DNA of 64,000 nucleotides from Okapia johnstoni (Eukaryota; Chordata; Mammalia; Artiodactyla; Giraffidae): NCBI GenBank assembly GCA_024291935.2, contig CM044312.1, positions 48,738,001 to 48,802,000 on the forward strand, written 5' to 3'. The translations under genes and the position numbers were made by a program. The notes under the pieces are model-generated. The model was not told the origin of the DNA. It saw only the letters and a list, made by a program, of their open reading frames with translations, and did no database searches. Positions 1 to 9,909 of this stretch are shown one piece after another (the stretch's first letter is position 1; each line of letters starts with the position of its first letter).

Positions 1-224
1 TTTCTTTTTAGATTTCACACATAAGGGGACATCCTGTCTTTAGACCCCTGTGCTCCAAGAGCCTCAGGACTAAGGGGAAGTCCTTCCCACTCCTGAATAA
101 CTCCAACCACTCCACTCATCCCTTTCCTCAAACCGCCAGCCCAGGCAGAGCCCAGATCCCTTACTCATTCAGATTTCAACGTGTGCACACTTTGGGGAAC
201 AGTTTCTCATTTATTTCCCCAAAG
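1..224. other. unassigned non-coding sequence
   Basis: Nothing is recognised in this stretch: no repeat family, no RNA gene and no frame with a known domain. Confidence 0.5.
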
Positions 225-327
225 GCAGACATATTATTATTTTTATTATTGTCTGTGCCTTTTTGACAGATGAGAAAACTGAGGTTTATAAAGGGGAATT
301 AACCTGCCCATATTCACCCAGAAGGGA
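225..327 (-). repeat. MIR SINE fragment
   Basis: The segment around gatgagaaaactgaggttt followed by ttaacctgcccatattcac is the reverse complement of the conserved MIR core, so the element lies on the minus strand. MIR is an ancient tRNA-derived mammalian SINE. Only the core is visible and the copy abuts the LTR that follows. Confidence 0.6.
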
Positions 328-329
328 AG

Positions 330-864
330 TGTCTTAGTATCCTGTTGCTATATGGCAGATTGCTACAAACATAGAAGCTTACAACAGCTCACCTCTGTCA
401 TCTGACAGTTTCTGTGCTTCAGGACCCTCAGCACATCTTAGCTGATATCAGAGTATCAGGCAGGGCTGGGGTTTCATCTGAAAGCTCAGTTGGTGAGGAT
501 TCCCTTCCAAGGTATACACTTGTGGGCAGAATTCTATTCCTTTTGAGCTTTTGAACCTCAATTTCTTACTGATTCAAAAACCAAAGCTGGAGGTCACTCT
601 TAGTTCCTTGCCGTGGGGGCCTATGTGATGTGGCTCCTCACGTCATCAATGTGTGTGGGCTGAAAAGGCCACCGAGAGTCTGCAAATGGGACAGAGCCTA
701 CAATGTCTTAGCAGTTAATCTCAGAAGTGACATCTCATTACCTTTGCTATATTTTATTGGTCAGAAGGAAGTTGCTAGGCCAGCCCACACTCAAGGGGAG
801 ACTACACAAGTGCATAAATACTAGGAGCGGGGATGAGGGGGTCCATCTGAGTCAGTCTGCCACA
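330..864 (-). mobile_element. MLT1-like MaLR solo LTR
   Basis: The interval begins tgtcttagtatcctgttgc and ends cagtctgccaca, so on the minus strand it runs TG to CA as an LTR does. Internal blocks (a cluster ending in gtgacatctcattacc, then an attggtcagaaggaagt block and cccacactcaaggggaga) match the MLT1 class of ERVL-MaLR LTRs as I know them. No retroviral internal sequence adjoins it, so it is a solo LTR. The exact MLT1 subfamily is not fixed. Short frames inside are chance. Confidence 0.65.
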
Positions 865-1556
865 GGAAGTAACATCTGGGGGTTTAACTCAGGTCTGTCA
901 GTCTCCAATGTCTGGATTTTTCTTTCTCTGCACGCCTGGATCCTCAGTGCTTGTTCCTTGCTATTGTCTGAATAAAAAGGTAACAGTGATATCACCGTTA
1001 TCATGTGACTACCTCAACTAAAAACTCTTTTAGCCAGGTATTTTGAGTAACCTGATTTTAACAAGCAAGAAATGGGAATTTTAAGTTAACATACTTCTCT
1101 AAAACAGTGTTATTTAAAGCCGAGCAGCTAAAGTGATGAAGCACAGAAGTGATGAAGGGAGGAGCAAATATGATGCCTTGTGATAAAGGCAGCTGACAAC
1201 TGTCATCATCTTTTATAACCCAGTCCTGCACTCAGAGACCATTGGTAAATAATCTCTGTATGCCTGGCCCAGCAAACTGGCTGCCTCTCTGGAGAAACAG
1301 GTGTGGTGGAGGAGCAGGAGAAAAGCAGCTAGCACACTGTCACAGCAGCCTTCTCAGGGAGCCACCTTCTTCCACACTACTGGGGTGGACAGAGCTTCCA
1401 GTCTGTGTGATGGAGCAGGGATGGACTGATGGAATGTCCTTCTGTGATGACAGCTGGGGCAGATGGTTAGTGTCTATCATTCCTATCTCCCCACAGTCAC
1501 CACCATCACCCCCTGAAACCTTCTGGCACCAACAATTTGAGTTGGACCATTATGAA
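865..1556. other. unassigned, mostly single-copy DNA
   Basis: No repeat family is recognised. A 107-codon open frame at 1242-1562 has low-complexity proline/serine content at its end, no domain, and runs into the BovB copy, so I treat it as chance. Confidence 0.5.
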
Positions 1557-1925
1557 GGCTGAGCACTGAAGAATTGATGGTTTTGAACTATGGTGCTGGA
1601 GAAGACTCTGAAGAGTCCCTTAGACAGCAAGGAAATCAACCCTGAATGTTCACTGGAAGGACTGATGCTGAAGCTGAAGCTCCAATACTTTGGCTACCTG
1701 ATATGAAGAGCCAACTCATTGGAAAAGACCCTGATGCTGGGAAAGATTGAGGGTGGCAGGAGAAGCCAGCAATAGAGGATGAGATGGTTGGATGGCATCA
1801 TCAACTCAATGGATGTGAGTCTGAGCAAAGTCCGGGAGATCATGAAGGACAGGGAAGCCTGGCGTGCTGCAATCCATGGGGTCGCAGAGAGTCAGATACA
1901 ACTTAGCAACTGAACAACCACCACC
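1557..1925 (+). mobile_element. BovB (RTE LINE) 3' fragment
   Basis: From gctgagcactgaagaatt onward this matches the terminal part of BovB: the block encoding the last part of the reverse-transcriptase ORF (ctccaatactttgg, then gatgagatggttggatggc) and the tail tccatggggtcgcagagagtcag. It is 5'-truncated, as most BovB copies are. Stop codons and indels interrupt the coding frame, so it is inactive. It is diverged compared with the copies at 15.6 and 40.6 kb. Confidence 0.9.
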
Positions 1926-2240
1926 GCAATTTCCAGCGCTGTGGCTTCTCAGTAGCTCAGATCGCAGTCTGGGGCATTTCTCTGTTTACACCTAAATTTC
2001 AGGCCGCAGTTGGGTGGCACCCTCTCCCCACTGCCCCCACCTCCTCAGAATGCTCACTCAGTTTTCACTACCCTCATTCATCTCAACATTTGGGACCTCT
2101 CTCTCTAGCTTGATCCACATGGGCATATTTATTTAATGACTTTTTATTAAGAACTCATTGTAGGCCGGATATCCTTGCAGGCACTGTAACAGAGAAATTC
2201 CTTGTATGTGGATATATATGTACGTAGACACCTATGTGAT
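1926..2240. other. unassigned non-coding sequence
   Basis: No feature is recognised between the BovB end and the MIR copy. Confidence 0.45.
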
Positions 2241-2456
2241 AGAAGCTAAGAGCCTTGAAGTCAGATAGATCCTGCCATTTAGTAACAGGAGATTCTACTT
2301 TGGCAAGTTACTTAAACTTTCCAAAACTTAGTTTCCTCTTCTGTAAATTGAAGATCATTATTCCTACCTTGTAGGACTATACAGTGCGAATTAAGTGAAA
2401 TAATTGTGTGCAGCACTTAGTATTGTGCCCAGCACATAATAAATACTTAACAATAC
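2241..2456 (+). repeat. MIR SINE
   Basis: The order of blocks is that of MIR in forward orientation: a tRNA-like head (agccttgaagtcagatagat), the core around caagttacttaaactttcc and gtttcctcttctgtaaatt, and the 3' part gtgcccagcacataataaat. Confidence 0.8.
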
Positions 2457-2504
2457 TTCTGTATGATCAACACAGGGCAGACCGTTAGTAGAGGTTCCCC
2501 AACC

Positions 2505-2657
2505 CCGCCAAACTGTAGGCTCCCTGCATGCTGGGACCACATCAGTCTTGCTCACAGTTATGTTATTAGTACCTGGTACAATCTGGTAAAACTACAGGCA
2601 AAAATGAGTCTTCAAAAACATTTGTGGCATGATATAGTTAATGAATAAATAATGCTG
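2505..2657 (+). repeat. L2 LINE 3' end
   Basis: The segment aaactgtaggctccctgcatg, then tctt-gctcacag and tagtacctgg, followed by a gaatgaataaataatg tail, follows the typical L2 3'-terminal layout (ctgtaagctcc ... cctggcac ... aataaat ... gaatga). Confidence 0.55.
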
Positions 2658-3190
2658 CAATTAATGGTGAAATATTTGTGGAGTGCATCTTTCTAAGATG
2701 CTCAAAGATTTCTCAATGTCATCTAATGCAGTTTCCAAGTCCAACTTGGATGATAAGTAGCGAGTCTGGCCGTTTATTTAGGCATTTGACAAAGACCAGA
2801 AGGGGCAGACTTGCCTAAGTCCATACCGTTGAGCTCGCATGGTTATAGGGTTGAGATTCAGTTACTTGTACTCTCAGCTCACAATTCCTACATACCAGTG
2901 TGATGAGATCATCTTCCCAGCTTGACTGATTTAGCAAATAGGGAAAAGCCCCTCTGAATTAGAACTTTCTAATTCCCGTGACTATGACTCACTTTGGAAG
3001 AAACAAATCAGTTGCCCCAGGCCTTGGTGTGAGCAAACGGTGGCACATAAGCCAGCTGCCTTCTATGTGTGAGTCCAAAAGTACTATCTGAACATCCCTG
3101 CAAATGTCCCCATAGGTGATTCTCCTGCAGGGCGAGGTTATCTGCTCAGGTGTGAGCAACAGTCACGCTTGGAGAATGAGAACCGATATC
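2658..3190. other. unassigned; possible MIR-like trace
   Basis: Around 2800-2880 a weak MIR-core resemblance (aggggcagacttgcctaagtcc) is present on the minus strand but is too diverged to call. The rest is unrecognised. Confidence 0.35.
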
Positions 3191-3192
3191 AG

Positions 3193-3352
3193 TATCCAGT
3201 GATCTGGCCTTGAGTCCAAGCTACTCTTGCTGTGTGACCTTGGTTGTGCTTCCTTAATCTCTTTGCGTTTTTATTTTCTCCCTTGGAAAGGAGGGAAAAG
3301 AACACCTTGTAAGGATTTAATGATACGATGTATGACAAAAGGTCCTAGCAGG
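3193..3352 (+). repeat. MIR SINE fragment
   Basis: The blocks cttgagtccaagctact, gctgtgtgaccttggttgtg and the following pyrimidine-rich stretch with a ggatttaatgatacgatgt end match MIR in forward order. Confidence 0.65.
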
Positions 3353-3767
3353 CTTCCCAAAGAATGCTGGTGCAGTCTGCACTGGAAAGCAGGGCAGGAC
3401 TGGGGAAACCCTTCCTATCGCCTATCTCTCCCTTACAGTCTGGCCAAATTCCTGTGGGCATTTTGGATGAGGAAGTGATTTTTAAGATTTATCTCAGAGC
3501 AGAACTCTTGTGTCCAGCAGACTGAACACAGAATGGAGCAGAAAAGCATGAAACTGACAAAGTGGAGCTCATTCATCAGAGTGGAGCTCGGGGGGACAAC
3601 CTAGATCCTTGTCTGGGATCTGCTCCGCAATGGTTTCAGAGGTCATCGTGAACCCCAAAGCTTCTCAGAACTTGGTTGGAAAACAGCTGAACTAATGTGT
3701 TCTGCATGGTCCTTGACAAAGCAATAATAGTATCAATACAATGCTATGATATAGGTACTAACATATT
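3353..3767. other. unassigned single-copy DNA
   Basis: No repeat or gene is recognised here. Confidence 0.45.
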
Positions 3768-3977
3768 GGGCTTCCTAGGTGGCGCTAGTGGTAAAGAATC
3801 CGCTTGCTAATGCAGGAGACATGAGATGCAGGTTCAGTCCCTGGGTTGGGAAGATCCCCTGGAGGAGGGCATGGCAACCCATTCCAGTATTCTCACCTGG
3901 GGAATACCATGGACAGAGGAGCCAGGAGGGCTACAGCCCATGGGGTCACAAAGACACGACTGAAGCAACTGAGCACA
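3768..3977 (+). mobile_element. Bov-tA SINE
   Basis: A near full-length ruminant tRNA-derived SINE: head gggcttcctaggtggcgc, taaagaatccgcttgc, ccctgggttgggaagatccc, the catggcaacccattccag block and the terminal ggtcacaaagacacgactga. It ends in a CA-rich microsatellite at 3978-4021, a common sequel to the 3' tail. Confidence 0.95.
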
Positions 3978-4021
3978 CGCGTGCGCACACATACACACAC
4001 ACAAGAATATTATTATTATTC
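3978..4021. repeat. CA/ATT simple repeat
   Basis: An alternating purine-pyrimidine tract (gcgtgcgcacacatacacac) followed by (ATT)n directly after the SINE 3' end. Likely polymorphic. Confidence 0.85.
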
Positions 4022-4039
4022 ATGTAACTACTGGTCTAT

Positions 4040-4236
4040 GGGCTTTCCTGGTGGCTCAGATGGTAAAGAATCTGACTGCAATGCAGGAGACCCAGGTTTG
4101 ATCCCTGGGTTTGGAAGATCCCCTGGAGAAGGGAATGGCTACCCACTCCTGTATTCTTGCCTAGAGATTTCCATGGACAGTGGCATCTGGTGGGCTTCTG
4201 TCCGTGGGGTCGAAAACTGAGCGACTAAACACACAC
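4040..4236 (+). mobile_element. Bov-tA SINE
   Basis: Head gggctttcctggtggctcag through the tail gaaaactgagcgactaaacac, same strand as the copy at 3768-3977 and only 60 bp from it. About 10-15% diverged from the family pattern, including loss of part of the gtcgcaaagagtcgg block. Confidence 0.95.
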
Positions 4237-4248
4237 TAACTACTGGCA

Positions 4249-4438
4249 CTGCACTGATTCTCAAACTTAGCTTGAGTCAAAATCACCTACAAATCTGCTT
4301 AAAACAAAGATTGTTGGGCCCCACACCCAGAGTTTCTGACGCAGTAGGTTTGGGGTGGGACCAAGAATGTGCAGTTGTAACAGATTCCTAGTGGTGCTGA
4401 TGCTGGCATCTGGGAACGCACTTTGAGAATGGCCGGTT
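4249..4438 (+). mobile_element. MER5A (hAT-Charlie) DNA transposon
   Basis: This reads from cactgattctcaaactta through gttgggccccacacccagag and gcagtaggtttggggtggga to ctttgagaatggccggt. These are the terminal repeats and middle of MER5A, a non-autonomous hAT element. It is nearly full length (about 190 bp) and codes for nothing. Confidence 0.9.
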
Positions 4439-4441
4439 AAC

Positions 4442-4678
4442 TGTGTGCTTTCTGTATGACAGGTGCCATGCCAAGCACATAATTTACCAAGATAGTTTTA
4501 TGTAATGCTCACAACGATGCTTGGAGGTTGGTGTGCTACTATTTATCTCTCTTATTTATAGATGAGGAAACTAAGCCTTAGAGCATCTAAGTGACTTGCT
4601 TGAGGTCTTATAGGTATTAAGTGGCAGATTCCAATCCATGTCTGACTTCAAAGCCCTCACTCTTAACCATGGCATTAA
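4442..4678 (-). repeat. MIR SINE
   Basis: The blocks caggtgccatgccaagcac, gatgaggaaactaagcctta, gtggcagattccaatcc and ctcttaaccatggcat are the reverse complement of MIR over most of its length. Confidence 0.85.
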
Positions 4679-4964
4679 AATGAAAACGTATTATAAGGGA
4701 TGAATACACTTATTCTCACACATTTATTTGCATTCATTGACCCATAACAAGTTAATGGAATGAACTGACTCTGAGGGAAAGAATTCAGCATAGGTTAAGG
4801 TTTGATGGAGAGCAGAAAGACAAGCTAGAACAGGAATTCCTGAAGAACAGAGCACTGCTCACCACGGTCTGCCCATCTGGGGCATCTGGGCAGCCATACG
4901 ACTTTTCTTATTCGACCAAGGGAGGTAGACTTGTGACAAAGGGTAGGGAACAAATTTCACTTTA
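4679..4964. other. unassigned non-coding sequence
   Basis: No recognised element. Confidence 0.4.
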
Positions 4965-5092
4965 GTCATTTGTTAATTAATTTCCAAATACTTACTGAAT
5001 GCCTATTCTATGCTGGGTGCTTTTTGGTGCCAGAGATACAATGTGAAGAACAAACAGACATGGTCCATGACCTTTGGAGCCTGCAGACTACT
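4965..5092 (-). repeat. L2 LINE 3' end
   Basis: The order caaatacttactgaatgcct, ctatgctgggtgc, agagatacaatgtgaagaac and catggtccatgacc is the reverse complement of the L2 3' terminus. Confidence 0.7.
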
Positions 5093-6182
5093 TAACATTA
5101 TTAAGTCTATAACAATTTTGCTAAGTCTTGAAATCTAGAAATTCAGCTTTGACCACGTGATTATTTTATGTCTGAGTCCATTGGTTCTGACTCTTCCAAG
5201 TCTTATTATCTTGCACTTTCATTTTGTCTGTTGACCCAGTGAATTTCCATTCTGACTCATGCAGTTCAATCCGATCCTGACATCATGATCTCAAAGGTCT
5301 TCTCAATAGATGTTTTTATTATTCTTGATTATGGGCAGGATTTGGCTGGTGTTTGATAATTGGTAACTTGCAAATGTGATTAATAGGTAGAGATTTTATT
5401 TAATTGGTCTGCTCTCAGGTTCTTCCTCATTATTGCTAATTACCTGATGTGTCTGATATGCCAGACGAATGCTTAATGAATGGTCTAATGATGAAATCTG
5501 ACACACCATATTCGAGTTCAAGAGAACCACGGTCCTGGGAGGGATGTTCATGCAGTTCTCCATTCTGCCATCCAACACCTTTCTTTTTAGAGCAGGTTTG
5601 AGGAAGACAGGTTAGATCCTGAAGATCATATAACATTGCTTGATTCCCAGGAAATTTCCCCTCCATCCTGGGCTTAGCATACTTTCTGTGCAAACTCATT
5701 TTGAGGAAAACTCTGTCTTACTTGTTTCAACTTGGATTTGCTTAGTTTGGCAGTGATATGACCTATAAAAAAGTGATAATAGATACAGTAAGTACTGACA
5801 ACTGAAAAGCCAAATTTCAAGGAATCATGAGAAAGAAAGAAAGAAGAGAAGGAAAGAAAGGAATGCTCGGAAAGAAGGACTAGTAAGAAATCCATGACTG
5901 ATGTGAAATGTGGGGTTTTCATAACAAGCTAAAAGAACCTCTAGTCTGCCTCCTACAGATGCAATTTCCTGCTATCTAATCTACAGATTTTTTTGCATTA
6001 AAAGCAAAACTAAATTTAAGCTTCAAAGCAAACACTCGACATTCAGGGCAGACAGATGGACTGTTGGCTTTGAAGGAGTGGCAGGAGGCAGTCTGCTAGA
6101 GCTGTCCCAGAGAAAAAAATCTGAAACACAGACTGCAATGCTAGCTGGTGCATAGGACCTGTGGAATGAAATAATTTTTTTT
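5093..6182. other. unassigned DNA with a GAAA-rich tract
   Basis: Mostly unrecognised. Positions 5828-5880 are a purine-rich GAAA/GGAA tract (gagaaagaaagaaagaagag). Minus-strand frames of 61-88 codons at 5396-5922 and 6023-6286 overlap one another and this low-complexity DNA and show no domain. Confidence 0.45.
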
Positions 6183-6266
6183 TTGGAAAATGAAAAAAGA
6201 AGGAGTTGGAGAAGAAGAATAAAAAGAGAAGGGAGGAGGAAGGGAAGAAGGGGAGGGGGAGGAGGC
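6183..6266. repeat. purine-rich tract with G-runs
   Basis: Eighty-odd bases almost entirely A/G on the plus strand, ending in four G-runs at 6231-6261 (gggaggaggaagggaagaag, then a G4 run and a G5 run). The pattern could form a quadruplex or triplex. No gene is adjacent. Confidence 0.8.
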
Positions 6267-6620
6267 GCTACCACCCACACATTCAATTCTTTTGGTTAAT
6301 GTCACATTTTACTCATCAATCCTAATAGAGCCACTAGTGATTATTCTTATTTGGGTATTTCCAGTGGAAAAGGATTCAGTCTGTGCAAAGCCTCAGTAGC
6401 TGTGTTATGAAGCTACTTTTAATTTGGGCACAAAATTAGCCTGGACTGAGTTACCCCCACCTGGCTAATTCATGCAGCCTGCTCATGCCCAGCCCTGCCC
6501 TAGGTTTTGGCAGGGTATCTCTCCGGCATGACTTTCAGTCTTGGCTTTGTCCCCAGGTTGAGTGGCCAGGCCCACATTGGAGTGGGGCTGTAGGGGAAGA
6601 GGAAGAGGGGGAGGAGATGG
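6267..6620. other. unassigned non-coding sequence
   Basis: No repeat family, RNA gene or coding frame with a domain is recognised. Confidence 0.45.
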
Positions 6621-6627
6621 AAGAGCT

Positions 6628-6722
6628 GAATGTTTAAGAGCTAAAGCTCTGGAGACAGAAAGACTGGGTTCAAATCTCAAGTTTGCCACCTGCTAGGTGA
6701 CCCTGGGCCTCAGGTTCCAATT
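6628..6722 (+). repeat. MIR SINE fragment
   Basis: The tRNA-like head and core of MIR: gtttaagagctaaagctctg, gggttcaaatctcaagtttg, ccacctgctaggtgacc. Confidence 0.7.
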
Positions 6723-6866
6723 CAGTCTTGATAGTAACCTGGGCTTATTTTTTTTCCCCTTATTTTCAGTTGCTTTTTAAAACTGAAGTGTAATTGATTT
6801 AAAAGATTGTGTTAGTTTCAGACATATAGCAAAATGGCTTGGTTATACATACATATGTATATATTT

Positions 6867-7088
6867 GGGCTTCCTTGATGGCTCTGCAGGTAAATAATCC
6901 ACCTGCAATGCAGGAGACGTAAGAGACACAGGTTCTGTCCCTGGGTGGGGAAGATCCCTTGGCGGCAGAAATGGTGACCCACTCTAGTACTGATGCTTGA
7001 AAAATCCCATGGACAGGGTCCATGGCGGGCTACAGTCCATTGAGTCGCAAAGAGCTGGACACAACTGAGCGACTGAGCACAAGCACAC
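6867..7088 (+). mobile_element. Bov-tA SINE nested in L1
   Basis: Full unit from gggcttccttgatggctctg to ctggacacaactgagcgac. It lies inside the L1 3' end. The 11-bp tatgtatatat at 6854-6864 recurs at 7098-7108, compatible with a target duplication, but the site is low-complexity. Confidence 0.93.
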
Positions 7089-7136
7089 ACACATGTATAT
7101 GTATATATATAGACACACACACACATATATATGTGT
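7089..7136. repeat. CA/TA microsatellite
   Basis: A mixed (CA)n and (TA)n tract (cacacacacatatatatgtg) at the SINE 3' end. It contains short self-complementary stretches. Confidence 0.85.
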
Positions 7137-7515
7137 GTTTTAAAATTCTTTTCCATTATATTTTATTATAAGATATTGAATATAGTTCCCTGTGCTATAC
7201 AATAAATCCTTATTGTTTCCCTATTTTATATATGATAGTGTCTGTTAATCCCATACTCTTGATTTATCTCCCCCACCTACTTTGGCAACTATAAGTTTGT
7301 AAGTCTGTTTCCAGTTTGTAACTAAGTTCATGTGTACCATTTTTTAGATTTCACATATAAGTGATATCATAAAGTATTTTTCTTTATCTGACTTATTTCA
7401 CATAGTATAATACTCTTCAAGTCCATCCATGTTGTTGCAAATGGAAAAATTTCATTTTTTAATGGCTGAGTAATATTCTATTGTATATATAAACCACATC
7501 TTCTTTATAACATGG

Positions 7516-8738
7516 TTTATAAAGATTTGATGAAATAGTAGCATATACTAAGGGCACAGTCAGTGCCTGGCACAAGACATGTAATCAGCAAATAGTACCT
7601 GTGATCACTGGCAACCTTGGTCTTAGTTTTATATTGGTATTAATGATTTAAAAGAGGAAAGTATGTGTGGGCCAAGAACAATTCTGAGATGAATTAGTAC
7701 CAGATTATGAAGTTTATCAAGTTAGTTTCTAAATCCATTACGCACTGCTGTCCAGTAGAATATACTGCAAAAATAGAAAAGTCCTATATCTGTGCTGCCC
7801 AGTACAGTCCAGCCATTGCCACACAAGCTACTGAGAGCAATTGAAATTTGGTTAGAGGAAGTGAATTTTCAAACTTATTAAATTTAAATAACTATATGTG
7901 ATCTATAGCTACCATGTAGACAGCAGAGCTTTATAAGATTAAAACTGCCAAATATATGTGGGAAAGGACAAACACTGTCAGGGAGCAGTTAAATATTAGG
8001 AAGCATAGAACCTATAGGATTGAAGACATCAGAGAGAACCAAATTTTTAATGAGTGATGAACATAATTCTTATCCTACACTTCTAGTGTAAAAACAAGCA
8101 AAATCTGAACCATTTCTAAATGTTCAACATCAAACAATCCAGTTTTAGAGCTTTTTGACAAATTGTAGTTCCACTGGAATGAAAGAGCTTGAACTTTGAC
8201 TTGGAATTTACACTCACAAAATTTGTGTCCTTTGGCAAACAACCATAGTGCACAAATGAGGTAACACCAGATCTCATCACCAAACCACACAAGTAGAGAA
8301 TTTCTTAAGTGTCATTCTCAAAGTGTGTGTCGATCTTGTAGGTGAGAGTCATTTTTAGGAGGGAAGATAAAAAGAGGAAGCCATGCTTATGTAACCAACT
8401 GCTGAGCTGGCAATGAATTCGCTCATTGGCAGTCTAATGAAAGAGCCCACAAGGGGAGAAATTAATAAAGTTGGCAGGTTGTCTGTTCCTATTGGCACAG
8501 CCAATAGGTATAGGTATAAATGGTGTTTATTCACTAATAACTCAAAAGTGTCACAAACATTTTGGGAGAATGTCTAGTGTCTATGATAAGTTTGAGTATT
8601 AGGAGAATTGTAACCCAGAGGTTCAACGATCCAAGATGAAACACGTAAAGTTTCAAATATCACTGGTTTTACATTGCCTTTAATATTTACATGGAAGTCC
8701 CTCAGAGCTGCAGAAAAAGTGACCCTATACTAGGAATT
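7516..8738. other. mostly single-copy DNA
   Basis: At 7530-7600 cagtgcctggcacaagacat resembles the 3' part of MIR or L2 on the plus strand. The remaining 1.1 kb is AT-rich and unrecognised. A 72-codon minus-strand frame at 8075-8290 has no domain. Confidence 0.45.
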
Positions 8739-8742
8739 AAGA

Positions 8743-8955
8743 TATATGGTTTTGAGACTGTTTCTATTGGTTACCAGTTGGGAGTCCTTCAACAAGTCAC
8801 TTACTCTGCCTCACAATTTCAATACACGTAAAAGTGGGGTTGAGACTAATTACCTCATGAGATTCTTGCAAGGGTTTCATGAAAAATAATTTGGAAAACT
8901 ATCCAGCACTTTGCAAATGAAAAATATTGTTACCATCATTATCATCATCATCGCT
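8743..8955 (+). repeat. MIR SINE
   Basis: The blocks ggttttgagactgtttc, caacaagtcacttactctgc, atgagattcttgcaaggg and actatccagcactttgc, ending in catcattatcatcatcatc, match MIR in forward order. Confidence 0.75.
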
Positions 8956-8961
8956 TTGACT

Positions 8962-9136
8962 TTCTCAACAATCTTCTAGGAGAGCTAGATAGAGCAAGTT
9001 AATCATTTGTAGATAAAGAAACCAAGACTGAGAGGGATTAAAGGATTTGCCCAAGGTCATATAACCATGACCACCAGCAGTCTCATCCAGGAGATGAACA
9101 CAAAGTTTTCACATTTCTTCTAAATCCGTTGCTTTA
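8962..9136 (-). repeat. MIR SINE fragment
   Basis: The segment gtagataaagaaaccaagac, agagggattaaaggatttgc and ccaaggtcatataacca is the reverse-complement MIR core. It sits back-to-back with the plus-strand MIR at 8743-8955. Confidence 0.65.
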
Positions 9137-9226
9137 GAAATGCTTACATTCAAGAGATTGTAGAACTGTAACAGTCTGTGCTGCCTTTAGATTCAGGGAA
9201 GAGAGGCCCTTGTCCCGAACCAGGTG

Positions 9227-9258
9227 TATTAGTTAGTTAGTGTGTTAGTTAGCTAGTA
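9227..9258. repeat. (TTAG)n short tandem repeat
   Basis: Imperfect TTAG repeats (attagttagttagtgtgtta). Confidence 0.75.
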
Positions 9259-9259
9259 G

Positions 9260-9665
9260 CCTGCAAACTAGACCAAATCCAGCCTGTTTGGGTAAATAAC
9301 TCTCTATGAGAATGCAGCCATGCTTGCTCACTTAGGAATTGTCTGTGGCCCCTTTCACACTAAAGAGTGGAATTGGGCACAGTAATTGCAATGGGTGTCT
9401 CAGTGGTAAAGAATCCACCTGCTAACTCAGGAGACACAGGAGACTTGTGTTTGATCCCTCAGTGAGGAAGATCCCCTGGAGGAGGAAATGGCAACCCACT
9501 CCAGTATTCTTGCCTGGAGAATCCCAAGGATGGTGGAGTCTGACAGGAGATGGTCCAAAGGGTCTCAAAGAATGGGACATGACTGAGCACTGAGTGCTAA
9601 TTGCAAGAGACCAAAGCCAAAAATACATCCTGTGTGGTCCTTTATAGAAAAAATCTGCCCACTCT
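9260..9665 (+). mobile_element. hAT-type DNA transposon, split by Bov-tA
   Basis: The left piece 9260-9391 (cctgcaaactagaccaaatc, gagaatgcagccatgcttgc, attgtctgtggcccctttca) and the right piece 9598-9665 (gtggtcctttatagaaaaa, atctgcccactcttgctttc) match a widespread non-autonomous hAT family with terminal motifs like ggtcggcaaac and ctttacagaaaaagtttgcc. I cannot name the subfamily. The Bov-tA at 9392-9597 divides it. Confidence 0.6.
9392..9597 (+). mobile_element. Bov-tA SINE with 9-bp target duplication
   Basis: Starts tgggtgtctcagtggtaaag and ends gggacatgactgagcactga. The 9-mer taattgcaa occurs immediately before (9383-9391) and after (9598-9606), a perfect target-site duplication inside the hAT element. 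It forms an inverted pair with the SINE at 9691-9909. Confidence 0.95.
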
Positions 9666-9690
9666 TGCTTTCAAGGACCCAATAGCACAT

Positions 9691-9909
9691 GCAAGCGTGC
9701 TAAGTTGCTTCAGTCATGACTGACTCTTCATGACCCTATGGACCATAGCCTGCCAGGTTCCTCTGTCCATGGGAGTCTCCAGGCAAGAAAACTGGAGTGG
9801 GTTGGCATGCCCTCCTGTGGGTGATCTTCTGGACAGAGGGACTGAACCTGTGTTTCCTATGTACTCTGCATTTCCAGTCAGGTCCTTTACCACTAGCGGC
9901 ACCTGGGAA
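9691..9909 (-). mobile_element. Bov-tA SINE
   Basis: Reverse-oriented full unit: tail side gctaagttgcttcagtcatg, middle ggcaagaaaactggagtggg, head side ctttaccactagcggcacct. A poly(A)-like run follows at 9925-9937. Overlapping open frames on both strands here come from SINE sequence. Confidence 0.95.

Larger units (their letters stand above)
6755..7515 (-). mobile_element. artiodactyl L1 3' end, split by Bov-tA
   Basis: Left part 6755-6866 (gaagtgtaattgatttaaaa, tgtgttagtttcagacatat) and right part about 7137-7515 (aagatattgaatatagttcc, gtgctatacaataaatcctt, ggctgagtaatattctattg) are consecutive pieces of the L1 3' UTR/ORF2 end in reverse orientation. A Bov-tA and a CA/TA microsatellite interrupt them. 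The copy is strongly 5'-truncated. Confidence 0.85.

Noticed and set aside
3768..4236. Two adjacent Bov-tA copies as a CRISPR-like or tandem array
   Set aside because: They are ordinary independent SINE copies with microsatellite DNA between them; no regular short repeat-spacer structure exists.
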